From: Adiantum capillus-veneris | Lineage: Eukaryota; Streptophyta; Polypodiopsida; Polypodiales; Pteridaceae | Reading direction: 5' to 3' | Assembly (NCBI GenBank): GCA_014529385.2 | Contig: CM043942.1 | Span: forward strand, 6,633,001-6,697,000 | Length of the DNA stretch: 64,000 bases | In this document: positions 32,501 through 42,858 of the stretch, in pieces | Numbering within the stretch: position 1 is the stretch's first letter | Layout: each line of letters opens with the position of its first letter | Position numbers and translations under genes: made by a program | Notes under the pieces: model-generated | Databases searched by the model: none | What the model saw: the letters and a program-made list of their open reading frames with translations, nothing else | What the model was told of the DNA's origin: nothing

Positions 32501-33485
32501 TGGTAGTTGGCTGATCCTTATTTTGTATGTGGATGACATGTTGATTGCTGGCAAGCACTTGGAAGAAATTTCAGCTTTGAAGTCAAAGATGGCAAAATCG
32601 TTTGACATGAAAGACATGGGTGAGGCAAGTCATATACTTGGTATGCGCATTGAGAGAGATAGATCAAAGAAGTTGATTTGGTTATCTCAAACAGAGTATA
32701 TTGACAAGGTTTTGCAACATTTCAATATGGAGAAGGGAAAGGCACTGAGTGTTCCATTGCCACCATATGTGAAACTTAGCAAACAACATTGTCCTGTGTC
32801 TAAGGAAGAAAAGGCTGAAAAGGATAAGATTCCATATGCGTCTGCAGTAGGTAGTTTGATGTATGCAATGATTTCTACTCGCCCAGACATTGCATTTGCA
32901 GTGGGAGTAGTAAGTCGATACATGTCAAACCCAGGCAAGAAACATTGGGAGGCAGTGAAAGGAATATTGAGATACCTGAAAGCTACAAAGAGTATGTGTA
33001 TATGCTATGGGAGTCAGGAGCTAAGTGTAAAGGGTTTTACAGACTCAGATTATGCAGGTGACTTAGACAACCGAAGGTCTACGTCAGGGTATGTCTTTAC
33101 ATTGGCTGGTGGAGCAGTATCATGGCGTTCTAGATTACAAGATTGTGTTACTCAGTCTACTACAGAGGCTGAATATGTTGCAGCATCAGAGGCATGCAAA
33201 GAATCAATTTGGCTTAATCGACTAGTAACAGATTTGGGAATCAAAGAAGAGATGCCTGTGTTATATTGTGATAGTCAAAGTGCTATACAATTGGCTCGCA
33301 ATCCAGTTTATCACTCAAAGACAAAGCATGTGGATGTGAAGTATCATTTCATCAGGGAAATGCTCGAGGATAAGCAACTTCAGCTTGTCAAAGTTCACAC
33401 CACAGAAAATCCTACTGATCTACTTACAAAAGGACTTCCCTCAAAGAGCTTTGCGCATTTTCGCAAGCAGTTAGGTGTAGGGTAG
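29505..33485 (+). CDS. Copia C gag-pol polyprotein (1326 codons)
   Basis: A single unbroken frame from ATG 29505. Gag starts MAGSQDTALYNIKKLDGTNF and includes LADLYEKQSA-like helices. The zinc knuckle CYHCGKKGHMKRDC is at residues 235-248. The protease block reads WIIHSGASLHVSP: residue 319 (codon 30459-30461) is His where the family has the catalytic Asp. Integrase follows, with its zinc domain (LWHSRLGHMS..CEHCLYGK) and HSDLCGP, TDNGGEY, PPQNGVAER. RT has ARLVAKGFKQEQ, QMDVKTAFLHG and YVDDMLIAG near 32525. RNase H has TDSDYAGDLDNRRS, TTEAEYVAASEA and DSQSAIQLARNP. The length matches complete Tnt1-type copia polyproteins. One ORF encodes everything, as is usual for plant copia. The Asp-to-His change should prevent self-processing unless protease is supplied in trans. 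Confidence 0.97.
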   Translation: MAGSQDTALYNIKKLDGTNFPLWKQQIWHVLVQKKQIKPIKLKGIKPEDMDEDEWSEMDELALSTIMLTLAESVYFNEADEMSVYQAWLKLSDLYEKQSAASQVYWLKKLVDLKMKEETPMSNHLNEFNTIYSQLSTQGVKFDEAVRAMFLLITLTKSWDTFRTALSNSTPPDGLNIADVEESLLTKETNRKTMDKGKGTALVVRGRTKEKYKGGKRNQSRSKSRSAKGKSDIECYHCGKKGHMKRDCREWKAEKGKEKAEDHGDNNKSSVKIQEINVTKTVAEDDSLVSGDIYFLKNTMDSALLTASDGNALSDWIIHSGASLHVSPNKEWFTSYVTTKDHVPLGNGQTCEILGVGDVQLKFQNGSSFTLKNVRHVPAITKSLISTRLLDDVGYVTTFGQNMWKISKGSMTVAHGVKSGGLYMIYVSNVSKNVINVTEQPNVYLWHSRLGHMSKKGMEILSRFGYLPGISFNDFEFCEHCLYGKQTQQPHKHRSSRRDTQLALVHSDLCGPMPNLSLGGASYFMTFIDDYSRKVWVYFLKHKDEAFSVFTTFVTLVENHSGKKLKCLRTDNGGEYVSKAFQDFCESKGIKRELTAPYNPPQNGVAERMNRTIQEKVRSMLSNAQLPNGFWAEAVSTVVHLVNRSPSKVLQKDSVPEMVWSGKMPSYKHLRVFGCEAYTHVPKEFRNKLEPKSRKCIFLGYGNSGEMGYRVWDPESREVFRSNDVHFNESKYHSKPERVEEIRRVVFQEDGPARARQNVRAQEEQGQDRVEPQVVAEPEPPIVRRSGRVTRPPDRFVPSMNYVMLTDCNEPSCYKEAVQMKDSGNWQLAMHSKMTTLHKNKTWNLVKLPQGKKALPCQWVYRYKITAHDSQPKYKARLVAKGFKQEQGIDFDEVFSPVVKMTTLRCFLALVAILDLVLHQMDVKTAFLHGDLDVEIYMQHPEGFVEKGKEDWVCQLLKILYGLKQSPRAWHHKFHKFMLSQGYKRSEFNHCLYTKKAKDGSWLILILYVDDMLIAGKHLEEISALKSKMAKSFDMKDMGEASHILGMRIERDRSKKLIWLSQTEYIDKVLQHFNMEKGKALSVPLPPYVKLSKQHCPVSKEEKAEKDKIPYASAVGSLMYAMISTRPDIAFAVGVVSRYMSNPGKKHWEAVKGILRYLKATKSMCICYGSQELSVKGFTDSDYAGDLDNRRSTSGYVFTLAGGAVSWRSRLQDCVTQSTTEAEYVAASEACKESIWLNRLVTDLGIKEEMPVLYCDSQSAIQLARNPVYHSKTKHVDVKYHFIREMLEDKQLQLVKVHTTENPTDLLTKGLPSKSFAHFRKQLGVG

Positions 33486-33563
33486 TACATCACTTCTCTA
33501 CATCTCTTGTATATTAGCTTGTATAGTAGATTCTCTCACACTTAAAGTACCACATTGGACTTT

Positions 33564-33573
33564 AAGTGGGAGG
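33564..33573 (+). promoter_or_regulatory. Copia C polypurine tract
   Basis: AAGTGGGAGG just before the 3' LTR start TGTTGGGG. Confidence 0.9.
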
Positions 33574-33574
33574 T

Positions 33575-33754
33575 TGTTGGGGTATAAAGCCCAATGTGGT
33601 CGCCCAGGTAAGTGGGCGGGCCGCCAGGTATGTACACATATTCTTTTGCAAAAACCTAATAAGAACTCACTATGCTCTACACATTACAGTAGAGCGAGTT
33701 CACCATATCGTCGTGCTCTTCTTCTCGCACTCTCTGTCGCGTTGCACTTCTTCA
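33575..33754 (+). repeat. Copia C 3' LTR
   Basis: 180 bp, partner of 28216-28407, with a 12-bp deletion near its end. GCTAT follows at 33755-33759. Confidence 0.95.
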
Positions 33755-36700
33755 GCTATGATCCCCCCTTGGGATAAAAAAGCCAAGATGTAAAGTGCCA
33801 CTAAGGTAGTGAAAAATCCTCTTGACAGCTTGCCAATGCTTAGACCTTGGGCTATGCATAAATCTGCTGAGCTGTGAGACTGCAAACAGAGTATATGGCC
33901 TCGTGTTGCATACATAAATGAGGCATCCAATAGTAGTTTGGTAAAGAGGGACATCAGCAGGATCGCCAGCATCATGTAGACTCAACTTCAAACCTGTTTC
34001 CCCTGGAGTGGCAATAGGTTTGCAATCCTCAAGTCCAAACTTACATAGCAATGTCTATATGTAACTTTTCTGACACAAGGCAATACCACCATCACACTGC
34101 TTAAACTGTATGCCCAAATAATGATGCAACAACCCCAAATATTTCATCTTGAAAGTAGCATTGAAATCAGCCTTAAATTCAGCAATATGTCTCTCATTTG
34201 GTCCAGTGATTAGCAAATCATCTACATAAAGAACCACAATGAGAAGTACATTACCCTCACGCTTTACATACAATGTGCTTTCTATTGGATTGTTACGAAA
34301 ACCTTGTTTGACCAAATGAGTGTCAGCTTTCTCATACCAAGCACAAGGAGATTTCTTCAACCCATACAAAGCCTTGTTATATTTGCACACTTTGTCCTCT
34401 TGTCCTTTCTTGACAAAACCGCGAGGCTGCGTTACATAAACTTCCTCAAATATGTCACCATTCAAGAAAGCAGTAACAATGTCTGATTGATGTACATCCC
34501 AACCAAAATGAGCTGCCAATGCACATAGAAAACGCACAGTAGTCATACGACAAGTGGGAGCAAAGGTATCTTCATAATCTATGCCTTTTTGCTGTGCATA
34601 ACTCTTTGCAACAAGTCGAGCCTTATGGCGATCGATCTCACCATCCAGCTTGCGTCTCAACTTGTAAACCCACTTTGTACCAATGCCCTTTTTGCCAGGA
34701 GGCAAATCACATAAAGTCCATGTGTCATTTTCTATAAGTGCATCATATTTTGATTGCATGGCAGCCATCCCATTTTTTGAATTCTATGCTTCATCAAAAG
34801 ACAGAGGCTCCTCAACATCATGTAAGCTAGATACAGCCAAAGCATAACAATCTGATGCATAAGATGCATGGCGAGAGCCTAAACGAGTACGACTAGACAA
34901 AGGTGCATCCAATTTACTATCACGCAAAGTGTCCACCAGCCATTTTGGCATACCTCTAGCATGCTCATTTTCAGTCCTTTCTTGATCAAGTACATCATGT
35001 ACATCTGCATCAGTAATAGGCTGATTTGTAACATTTTGAGAAACCCCCATAGGATGTACATTTGCCTCATTGGAACTTACATTCTTATTTCCACCATTGA
35101 AAAGAGGCAACAAAGTGTCATAAATGTCCTATGAGCTTATATTACTGTCTCTAGCACATGACAGCAAGGGTTGAACAGAATCTTCCACGAACAGTACATC
35201 CCGTGAAACCAGAAATCATTTTTTTTGCGGATGATACAACCTGTAACCTTTTCTTTCAGCACTATAACCAGCAAAAATACATTTGACAGCCTTATCATCC
35301 AATTTTCTACGTTGTGTTTGTGGCACCAAAGCATATGCCAAACAGCCAAAAACACGCATGCGCTCAATAGAAGGCTTTCTATCATACCATGCTTCATATG
35401 GAGTAATAGACTGCAATGCTTTCGTAGGACACCTGTTTAGTACATAAGTGGCACACATGATGGCCTCAAGCCAAAAAGAATGCGGAAAATCTTGATTGTT
35501 GACCATACATCGTGCCATTTTCGTAAGTGACCTGTTTTTCCTCTCAGCAACACCATTTTGCTGAGGTATAAGGCACTTTACATTGGTATTTTATTCCATG
35601 ACTAGCCAAAAATGCATTGACTTCATGAGACACATACTCACCCCTCGATCGCAACAGAGAATGCCCATAGTACATTTCGAGACATTTTCAGCCATAGCCA
35701 AAAATTGTTTGAAGCACATAAAAACTTTGGACTTCGCTTTAAGCGGAAGTACCCATGCATGCCTGCGGTAATCATCAATGAAAGTCACGAAGTAAAGGTA
35801 ATTGCCCAAGGACGGAGTTTGCGTGGGCCCACAAACATCACTATGCACAAGCTGCAACCTGCATGTGGCCCGAACTGAACCATCCTTTGGAAACTTAGAA
35901 TGCTGCATCTTACCCAAAATACAGCCTTCACAAACATGTATGATAGGTGCTTCAAGAAGCGGCAAAGAAGCAACCATATCAGATTTCTGCAAACGTAGCA
36001 AAGTGGCAAAATTTAGATGCCCAAAACATGCATGCCACAATTTTGCATCTGAAACAATCCTTCAATCTACAACTACATTTGCAAAATTTTGTCCACACTT
36101 GTCATACAAAGTGAGCTTATACAACCCACGGCACAAAAGGCCAGATGCAACAATTTCATCACCAAAACTGAGATCATGAACTGTACATCTGTCATCCACA
36201 AATTTGACTACAAGTCCAAGTCTAGCAAGTGTAGAGACAGACAAAAGATTCTTCTTGATCCCAGGTGCATAAAGTGCATCAACAAGTGTGAAAGAACTGC
36301 CATTTGCAGCAATAAGCACAATCTTTCCAACTCCCTGAACCGGATAAGAGGAATTGTTGGCACAAGTGACTGAATTCCCATGAGGGACAGACTCGAGAGA
36401 GGTGAATAATTCACGATGTGAGGTAATGTGCTTTGTAGCAACACTATCAAAATACCACACATGTGAATCTGCAGCAATTGACAAGCATTCATCATGGACA
36501 GCAAGATTGTAAGTGCACTCTGCGCTAAAAGCCCATTCTGCATCAAGATCAGCATTATAGTCTCCTTTTACAGAAGACTCAACAATGGCTGCATTTGTAG
36601 TGGAACCAACATTTGCAGTGGAACCACCCTCTTTCTTCTTAGCCTCTTTGGCCTTCAACTTAGGACACTGCTTGATCAAGTGATCATTAGCTTTACAATA

Positions 36701-37554
36701 ATGGCAACGCATCTTCTTTTTTCCCTTATCACCATAATTTCCAGACAAATTGCTGCCAGCAAAAGCATTAGGAACAAAAGTTTTGCCACTCACAGCAGAA
36801 CCATAAGAAGTGGTGCATTGCTGTTACCACCCATTCTTTGAGAAGCAATAAAAGCCTGTTCAACTGCACACGCTGCCTAGTCTTGTTTTTTTTGGAAAGT
36901 AACTCTTGCAACAGCAATGTGCATAATGCATCAAACTTGAAAACTTCAGGATTTCCTTGGGTCATCAGTCTCCAAGTACTAGCAAAAGTCTGGTAGGAAT
37001 CTGGTAAGGCATCAAGAACAATTTGCACAAGGGAACTGTCTGGAATGACTTCACCTGCATAAATAAGTTGCTCATTGATATCCTTGATACCAGCAAGGAA
37101 AGTGTTCATATCATCTTCCTCATGCATAATCTTCGACTCCAGCTCTTTACGCAGTAAAGCAATTTTAGCCTCGTTGCGACTTGCATAAAGAACAGCCAAT
37201 ATATCCCAAGCCTGTTTTGCACATTTTGCTGAGAACGAATGTGAGGAACAATGGTGCTCTTCACAGACAATGCAATCAATGCATGAGCCTGCGCATCCTT
37301 TACATCCCAACGAGATTGTTCTACCGTAGGCAAAACAACTCTAATAGCAGCAATCCTTGCAGCAAGACCTACAACATCCTCAGCATTGTCTGCATCCTCA
37401 GAACCAGGACGTACATCAATGCCCTGCACAATATTCCAGACGCCCTTTGACACAAGAACATGTTGCATCCTGTAAGCCCACATAGGGTAATTGTCCCATC
37501 CAACGTGTCCTCAGCAGCAAACATCTTGAACACATCTATGTTGTTGTCAGCCAT
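33755..37554 (-). pseudogene. Copia D gag-pol, broken
   Basis: Read leftward from ATG at 37554. The gag start (MADNNIDVFKMFAAEDTLDG) shifts frame near 37490, continues as MWAYRMQHVLVSKGVW, and shifts again near 37230; the capsid helices follow to about 36830. The zinc knuckle is CHYCKANDHLIKQC. The protease reads WYFDSVATKHIT, with Val in place of the Gly after the catalytic Asp-Ser. A TGA at 36062-36064 interrupts just before the integrase zinc domain (LWHACFGHLNF..CEGCILGK). The integrase core has HSDVCGP, then a frameshift near 35650. RT is in 34768-34055 (YVDDLLITG at about 34206-34231), and the C-terminal RT/RNase H junction ends FIPRGDHS at the copia C insertion. At least five frameshifts and one stop make it inactive. 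Confidence 0.88.
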
Positions 37555-37899
37555 GGTAAATGCTGCACCTGATTTGAAAACTACCCGAAAAGAGGAGAAA
37601 CAAAGCGGGAACAACATGTGTTATATAGCACAAACCGTAGAAGACTGTAAGGCACCTGGTATGCAGAAAATGGCATTAACAAAAATCCGTACAAAATGAC
37701 AAAATAGCCTGTGCAGACCTGCCTGTAGTGGAAACGGAGGCCGAAATGAGCCCGAATCAAAAATCTGAGCAGACTGAGCTCTACGAGGTCCCTTGAAATT
37801 TTTGTTTGACCTACAAATGCTTACCAAACCTCACTGTGATCGAATAAAGTGAGCAGGCGTGTGCTAGAGCAAGTGGCGACTAAGCCCAGGAGGACGTAA

Positions 37900-37915
37900 C
37901 CTGCTCTGATATCAA
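37900..37915 (-). promoter_or_regulatory. Copia D primer-binding site
   Basis: On the minus strand TTGATATCAGAGCAGG follows the LTR; it is close to the usual TGGTATCAGAGC site. Confidence 0.8.
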
Positions 37916-37916
37916 T

Positions 37917-38142
37917 TGTTGGCATTAGGGTTGCAGAGAAATGCACACAGCTTGGAGAAGATGAAGGAAGCTCAAGGCACACAATAGAGAGTGTGTTATT
38001 TAGTGTGCAATGGAAAGATAGATAACCCTAGAGTGATGGGCATATATACAATGCACGGGGGAAAAACCTCCTAAAGAGGGAAAAAATGCCCCGACAGTCC
38101 TAGTGTGTTCACACACATCACTACCACATGTATATGGTAACA
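37917..38142 (-). repeat. Copia D 5' LTR
   Basis: On the plus strand it begins TGTTGGCATTAGGG next to the primer site. The far end is uncertain; GGTAACA at about 38142 gives a TG start on the minus strand. The segment CACACACATCACTACCACATGTA resembles the start of the copia A LTR in reverse, supporting the relationship. No partner LTR is present. Confidence 0.6.
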
Positions 38143-39945
38143 CCACCAAACTGTTTGGTAACTACATCTTCCCACGGTAGTACTATGATACTAGAAAACA
38201 ATATTCCAATCATGTCAAACCAAGAATACATTTCAAGCATTTGAAAGCAACACGCAAACTGTTGCATACCCTTGCAAGTGTGCATTTATCATGTCGTTTC
38301 CACCTTCCTTTTATAGAATATTTTACTTTTCTTTTTCTTTAGTATTATTAAAGTTATTTAGTTATCTTTCAAGAAATCACATATACTTCTCTAGGAATAT
38401 CCCTATCCTTGTCCCAGGAGTCGGATATCTTGTCTCCTCCGCCACATGTGGAGGAGGCACCTTTACACAGTTTTTCCAATTCTTATTTTTCTTTATCTTG
38501 TGTGGAAAATACTTGAAATATAATCTACTCTAGGTTCTTTTCAAATCAATAATCCAAGAAGCAAAGCAAAGGTCCGATAAATGATGACAATTGTAGGATA
38601 GCCAATTTAGGTTTCTAGCTTTTCCAAGGTTCCTTTTTACCAAACAATTAGAAGAGTTCCTTAATTAAGTTACATCTTCATCCCTTATCTGACCCCTTCA
38701 TGGATCCATTTTCCTTCCTTCTTTTCTTTTCGGCATCATGCCTATCCAAACTAGGCCAATTTCTAGACGCATCCACAGGTTTCACCACCCAGCCTGGACT
38801 CACTCCCATCCAATCTCATTTCTAGGGCATTGAATGAACCCAAGCTCAAAACATAGACCAATGGCTATCAATCCTAGCCAAAAAGGACCATCCCCTGTTG
38901 CATTTCACAAGTAAACACATGTGCCAGCCTTTTCCAAACATGTAAGACAAAGTTCACACTTAATCTTCTATGTTATACTAGGGCTATCCACATCAAATCT
39001 TCTCGGTAAAGTTTTAATCCTAGTTGAAATTTAGAGTGAGTTTATTCAGTTATAATCCCTTAGTTTCTATTTCCTTTCAATGTCTACTCAAACAAGACCA
39101 TAAAAAATACAACGAGTCTCTTGTGAGTTTAAGGTTTTGTATCAATGTAAGTTTCAAGATAGCTTTGTCTTAGGCAATTCCCATTTGTTTTCTTTGCAAC
39201 ATTTTCCATTCATGGGGCATCTCCAAGGAAACGATGAAAGTTTTATGTTCACGCAACATGGTCATCACTTCTATGAAGCTATCCCCTTACTCCCCCCTTC
39301 TTTGTAGTTGCAAAACAAACATGAAGATAAACAAACTTGAAATGTACAATGCATATGCTCTACACAATGACCTTTGCTTAAGTGTGTACCATGAGTGGAA
39401 AACACTAACATTTAGAATGCTTCAACTTGTGGTTTTTAAGACAAATAATATAAAACTGACTTTTATTGATTTTGCAAGATTAAATGATGGTTTATGTAAG
39501 AGTAGAATCCTTCGATGAATGATAGTCTAAGAGTAATTTGTGAAATTTCTAAGAGTGGACATACTAGTGTCGTGCAAAATGGTCATGCAATGACGTACAA
39601 ATGATCAAAGAATTCTTCTTTGAGATGGGATTGAGGCATACCTAGCTACTATGGAGAGGATTAATCACATAGCTAGGAAAGGCCTAAAGATTTGGGATTT
39701 TCCAATCGGCACGGAAAGGGAGTGAATTACCTTATTTGGAATGGGAATCTTCTTCTCAAAGAGAACTTATTTGGTTATGATAAACTTACCCTTCAAATCT
39801 CAACTTCATTTTGAAAATTGAATATTAACTTAGTATGCCACTAAAACGTTTACACATATAATTTATGCAAGATCAAGAGTTTGGATCTTGAGAAAATGAA
39901 GGAGAGAAGTGTAAAATGAGAATCCCTCTTTTTATGCACATTTTA
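38143..39945. other. Intergenic DNA, nothing recognised
   Basis: No motif-bearing frame, LTR or tandem repeat. Short frames at 38291 and 39234 have no recognisable features. Confidence 0.5.
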
Positions 39946-40079
39946 GATAAGTGCCTTCACTTATCTTGATAGCTTATCTTTCTTATAGATAAGTTTCTTT
40001 TTACTTATCTCGATACTTATCTTGCTTTTCAAAACTTCTTCAACAAACTACTATTACTCACCTCATCCTTATCCTTATC
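39946..40079. promoter_or_regulatory. Cluster of eight GATAAG (I-box) motifs
   Basis: GATAAG or its complement CTTATC occurs at 39946, 39960, 39973, 39988, 40004, 40016, 40068 and 40074. GATAAG is the plant I-box, a GATA-factor and light-response element. The cluster lies about 400 bp upstream of a TATA box and a signal-peptide-like frame. It could also be a degenerate simple repeat. Confidence 0.45.
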
Positions 40080-40476
40080 TTCTCTTTCTTTTTCCTTTTC
40101 TTTTTTATTTTCTTTATGCTAATTTTCTCAAAATAAAGAGATAATTTCCCATGCATTGGTTATGTCCATGTTTCCATGGTGTAAAGAGAAAGCGTCTTGC
40201 GAGTAGACTAGGGTGCTTGAATTTAGTCTGAATTTACTCAAACTTTTCTTTGAAATTTTTTTTTTTTTTAATCTTGTTCTTTTCTTCATTTAATTCGGTG
40301 GCTTAGATGTGTTGGACTTTTGTAAGGGTTAGGAGAAGACCCTTACAGACTCCTCAAACAAAAAGAAAGAGTTGTCATCAGCTTGAAACAATAAAGGAAG
40401 GTGGTAAATCTTCAACCGTAAGTTACACATTTAACTTCTAGGTAACGCTAGTTTGTTCTTCTCTAGTCGGTTCATC

Positions 40477-40484
40477 TATATAAG
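40477..40484 (+). promoter_or_regulatory. Possible TATA box
   Basis: CTATATAAG, followed by a CT-rich stretch like a plant 5' untranslated region (40510-40560). It lies about 90 bp upstream of the 40569 frame. Confidence 0.45.
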
Positions 40485-40568
40485 ACACAATCTATCCTCA
40501 TCTCTTACATTATTATTACCTTCATCTTTCTCTTTTCTTCCCATTTCCCTGTCAAGAACTTCCTAGGA

Positions 40569-40820
40569 TTGTCTCTTTTAACCCTTTTCGCCATCTCTTT
40601 GCTCATTACCTTACTTTATGGGTCAATGGCAAGAGCTAGTTTTATATGTGGCCATTCCGCCTATCAGCAAACAAGTGAATCTATAAGGAGAGATTTTTGT
40701 GGAGCATTATGGGAACCTTCTTCTCCCTCACTTGGAAACTTCAATCACACAAACCAAATGGTGGACGTTCCGAGGTATAACAAGGGTGACACTTTGGGAT
40801 CGGGATCACTTTCGCAATAA
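40569..40820 (+). pseudogene. Possible small secreted-peptide gene lacking its start codon
   Basis: This frame has no ATG at its 5' end. The open frame continues upstream through NFLGLSLLTLFAISLLITLL, a hydrophobic core like a signal peptide, then YGSMARASF, a plausible cleavage region, and about 55 polar residues (ICGHSAYQQTSESIRRDFC.., ending GSGSLSQ) with two Cys. The first in-frame ATG (40626) would leave a 64-residue protein without the hydrophobic part. A TATA box and CT-rich leader are upstream. I do not recognise the family. It may be a pseudogene that lost its ATG, a gene with an upstream coding exon, or chance. Confidence 0.35.
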
Positions 40821-41954
40821 TGTTTGCTTGGCTATGGTTTAAAGCAATGGGTTTGGGTCCTCGATATTACTGTGTGATGACATCAATGCATCGCGGGATT
40901 TTTTAAAGTCTTTTTGCTTGCGCAATTCCTTCCTCATCAAAATATATATCTTTACCCTCACTTTGGTTTACTCTTAAAGGGCCCTTTAGCTTCTCACCTT
41001 ATACTAGAGAGATCAGTGCGACAATTTCACAACAAATTCTTCATATGGATGAAAGACCTAATATGTGTCCTTCTTGTGATAGTTGCTTTTGTGATCATGT
41101 GATGGATGGGCTTATTGACTTGTAAAAAAATCTATCTTGGTTGTATCTTATAACAAGTCCATTGTATATTAAGATCTTGGTTCTTGTCTTAAATCCTTCT
41201 TTCTTTGATTCTTGTGATAGATATAGTTAAATTTATTCTTAGTTTTTTGTATCTGGTATCTTGTAGAATTCTCGAGATAATTTTAGACATAACTAAGTCT
41301 ATTTATATATTTATTTTTCAATTCCATACAGTGATTTGAGTTAAAATATTTAAAGGATAATATTAATCTTGTTATTATGTAGCAAAAATAGTCATATTAC
41401 AAAAGGTGTCATTACTTGAGTAACACAAAAAGTAACAAGATGGCGCTTATACTCATCAATTACATCGGCTAGAGAAGATTAATATGATCACAAAAGGAGA
41501 AAGATCATTACAAAAAGATGAGGAAACTAAGAAATAAGACGTTTCTAGTCCTCCAAGGAAGTACCTTCAGTGGGATAGCCCTCCCACAAGACCCAAACCT
41601 CCTAAACCATTTTGTGTAGCACCTTTGTCTCCTTCATGTCTAAAATTCTCTCTAGCTCCATCCTCATACTCTTCCTTAGTCTTAAGAATGGAAAATTATC
41701 AATTCCGATCACTAGCATTCAAGGCAGCATAAACATTGGCTTGTTCATCTATCTCATCCTTCCTGAAACGGAGTTTACTATTGCTGATCTAGGTGGGTTG
41801 ATAATTGGACCTTGAGCATTAAAATGAGTAGTAGGGGGAGTTCTTGCTTGGGTTGGGTTTCTTGCTCAAGCTCTAAGGTTTTTAGACTGTTCCCCTTGAT
41901 TGAGGTGATTTTGAAAGTTAACATGGGGGCACACATTACTAGGATCATTACCTT
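40821..41954. other. Non-coding DNA, nothing recognised
   Basis: AT-rich, with no supported gene. Its last part may belong to the C-terminal gag region of the adjacent relic. Confidence 0.45.
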
Positions 41955-42858
41955 TAGGGCACTAGGCCTTCTTATGACCGAATTCTAGGCACTCGTAGCA
42001 CTAAATTTGCCTTCCACTCTGAGTGATTGGAAGAGCATTCATATGAACAAAGTACGGTGGTGATTGAGGGTGGGCAATTGGCTTAGGTATAAATGGCACT
42101 TTGGGTGCTTGAGAGGGCTGATTGGGGTAGGAAGGGAGATCATGCTTCCTACTTGTTGCATTACCTCCCTTAAGAAAACTCTTGTGTTTTGACTTGGCCC
42201 GGATTAGAGAATCCACGAGTGAGGTAGGTCAAATGGATTCTACTTCAGGTGCTAAATCTTCTCCAAGCCCAAGGATGAAGGGACTAAGCTTTTGTTCCTC
42301 TGTCATGAGAGGAGCATATCGTGAAAATCGGACAAAGTCCTCATAGTAAGCTTCAACATATCTGTTCCCCGGCTTGCAATAAAGAAATTAGTTCATCTTA
42401 GTGGTGGAATAATCTAGAGGAAGATATTTCTCCTTGAGACAATGATTTAACTCATCCCAACATTGGGTCACCTCTCCTACTTGGCGAACTTGGCAGTTGA
42501 GTTTCCACCATGTTTCTGGTGGTCCTTCTAACTTAGCTCTCCGGATTATTCCCTGAGCAGCTGCATTTTAGCTGCCAAGAGCAAAGTAGTTATTCATCTG
42601 ACTTATCCATTCTTCTAGTTAGGTAGGCACATCATCACCTATCCCTAAAAATGAACGTGGTTGCACAGATTTGAGCAAGGACTTCAGATCCTTGTCACGT
42701 TCAAAATCTTCTATGAGTGTTATAGCAAGCGACATCTGATTTGGTACAGGGACAACTTGAGGTGCTAGTGGTGCTCATATATCAAGGAGCACAAAATTTG
42801 AAGTATCACATAGAGGCAAATCCCAAGCAGCTCTATCTCTCGAGAGTTTACGTGGCAT
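41955..42858 (-). pseudogene. Ty3/gypsy gag relic, minus strand
   Basis: Read leftward from an ATG at 42858 (MPRKLSRDRAAWDL). After some stops the capsid core is clear: FLGIGDDVP, EEWISQMNNYFALGS, AKLEGPPETWWKLNC, CWDELNHCLKEKYLPLDY, NRYVEAYYEDFVRFSRYAP, and EEQKLSPFILGLGEDL. This is the layout of plant Ty3/gypsy gag. A zinc knuckle follows at 41959-42000, CYECLEFGHKKA then a stop then CP, with one nonsense codon inside CX2CX4HX4C. No LTR, protease or RT was found nearby, so it is an isolated fragment. It differs in sequence from the gags at 15237 and 48156. Confidence 0.8.

Larger units (their letters stand above)
28216..33754 (+). mobile_element. Ty1/copia retrotransposon C, nearly intact, nested in copia D
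   Basis: LTRs at 28216-28407 and 33575-33754 (TGTTGGGGTATAAAG..CTTCA), a perfect primer site, a 1.1-kb leader, one uninterrupted 1326-codon gag-pol, and a polypurine tract. The flanking five bases are GCAAT and GCTAT, an imperfect target-site duplication. The LTRs differ by three substitutions and a 12-bp indel by eye. It is the least damaged element in the window, but its protease has lost the catalytic Asp. Confidence 0.95.
27956..38142 (-). mobile_element. Ty1/copia retrotransposon D, decayed and left-truncated, split by copia C
   Basis: A minus-strand copia element. Its 5' LTR (about 37917-38142), primer site and gag start are at the right, and pol runs leftward to 33755. It then continues beyond copia C at 28215-27956, where RNase H stops abruptly. 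No 3' LTR or polypurine tract remains on the left. Its gag and pol resemble copia A, so A and D are one lineage. Many frameshifts and stops show that it is older than A, B or C. Confidence 0.85.

Noticed and set aside
40914-41102. 62-codon frame MLAQFLPHQ..
   Set aside because: The start is a non-ATG codon and there is no motif; the hydrophobic end alone is not enough.
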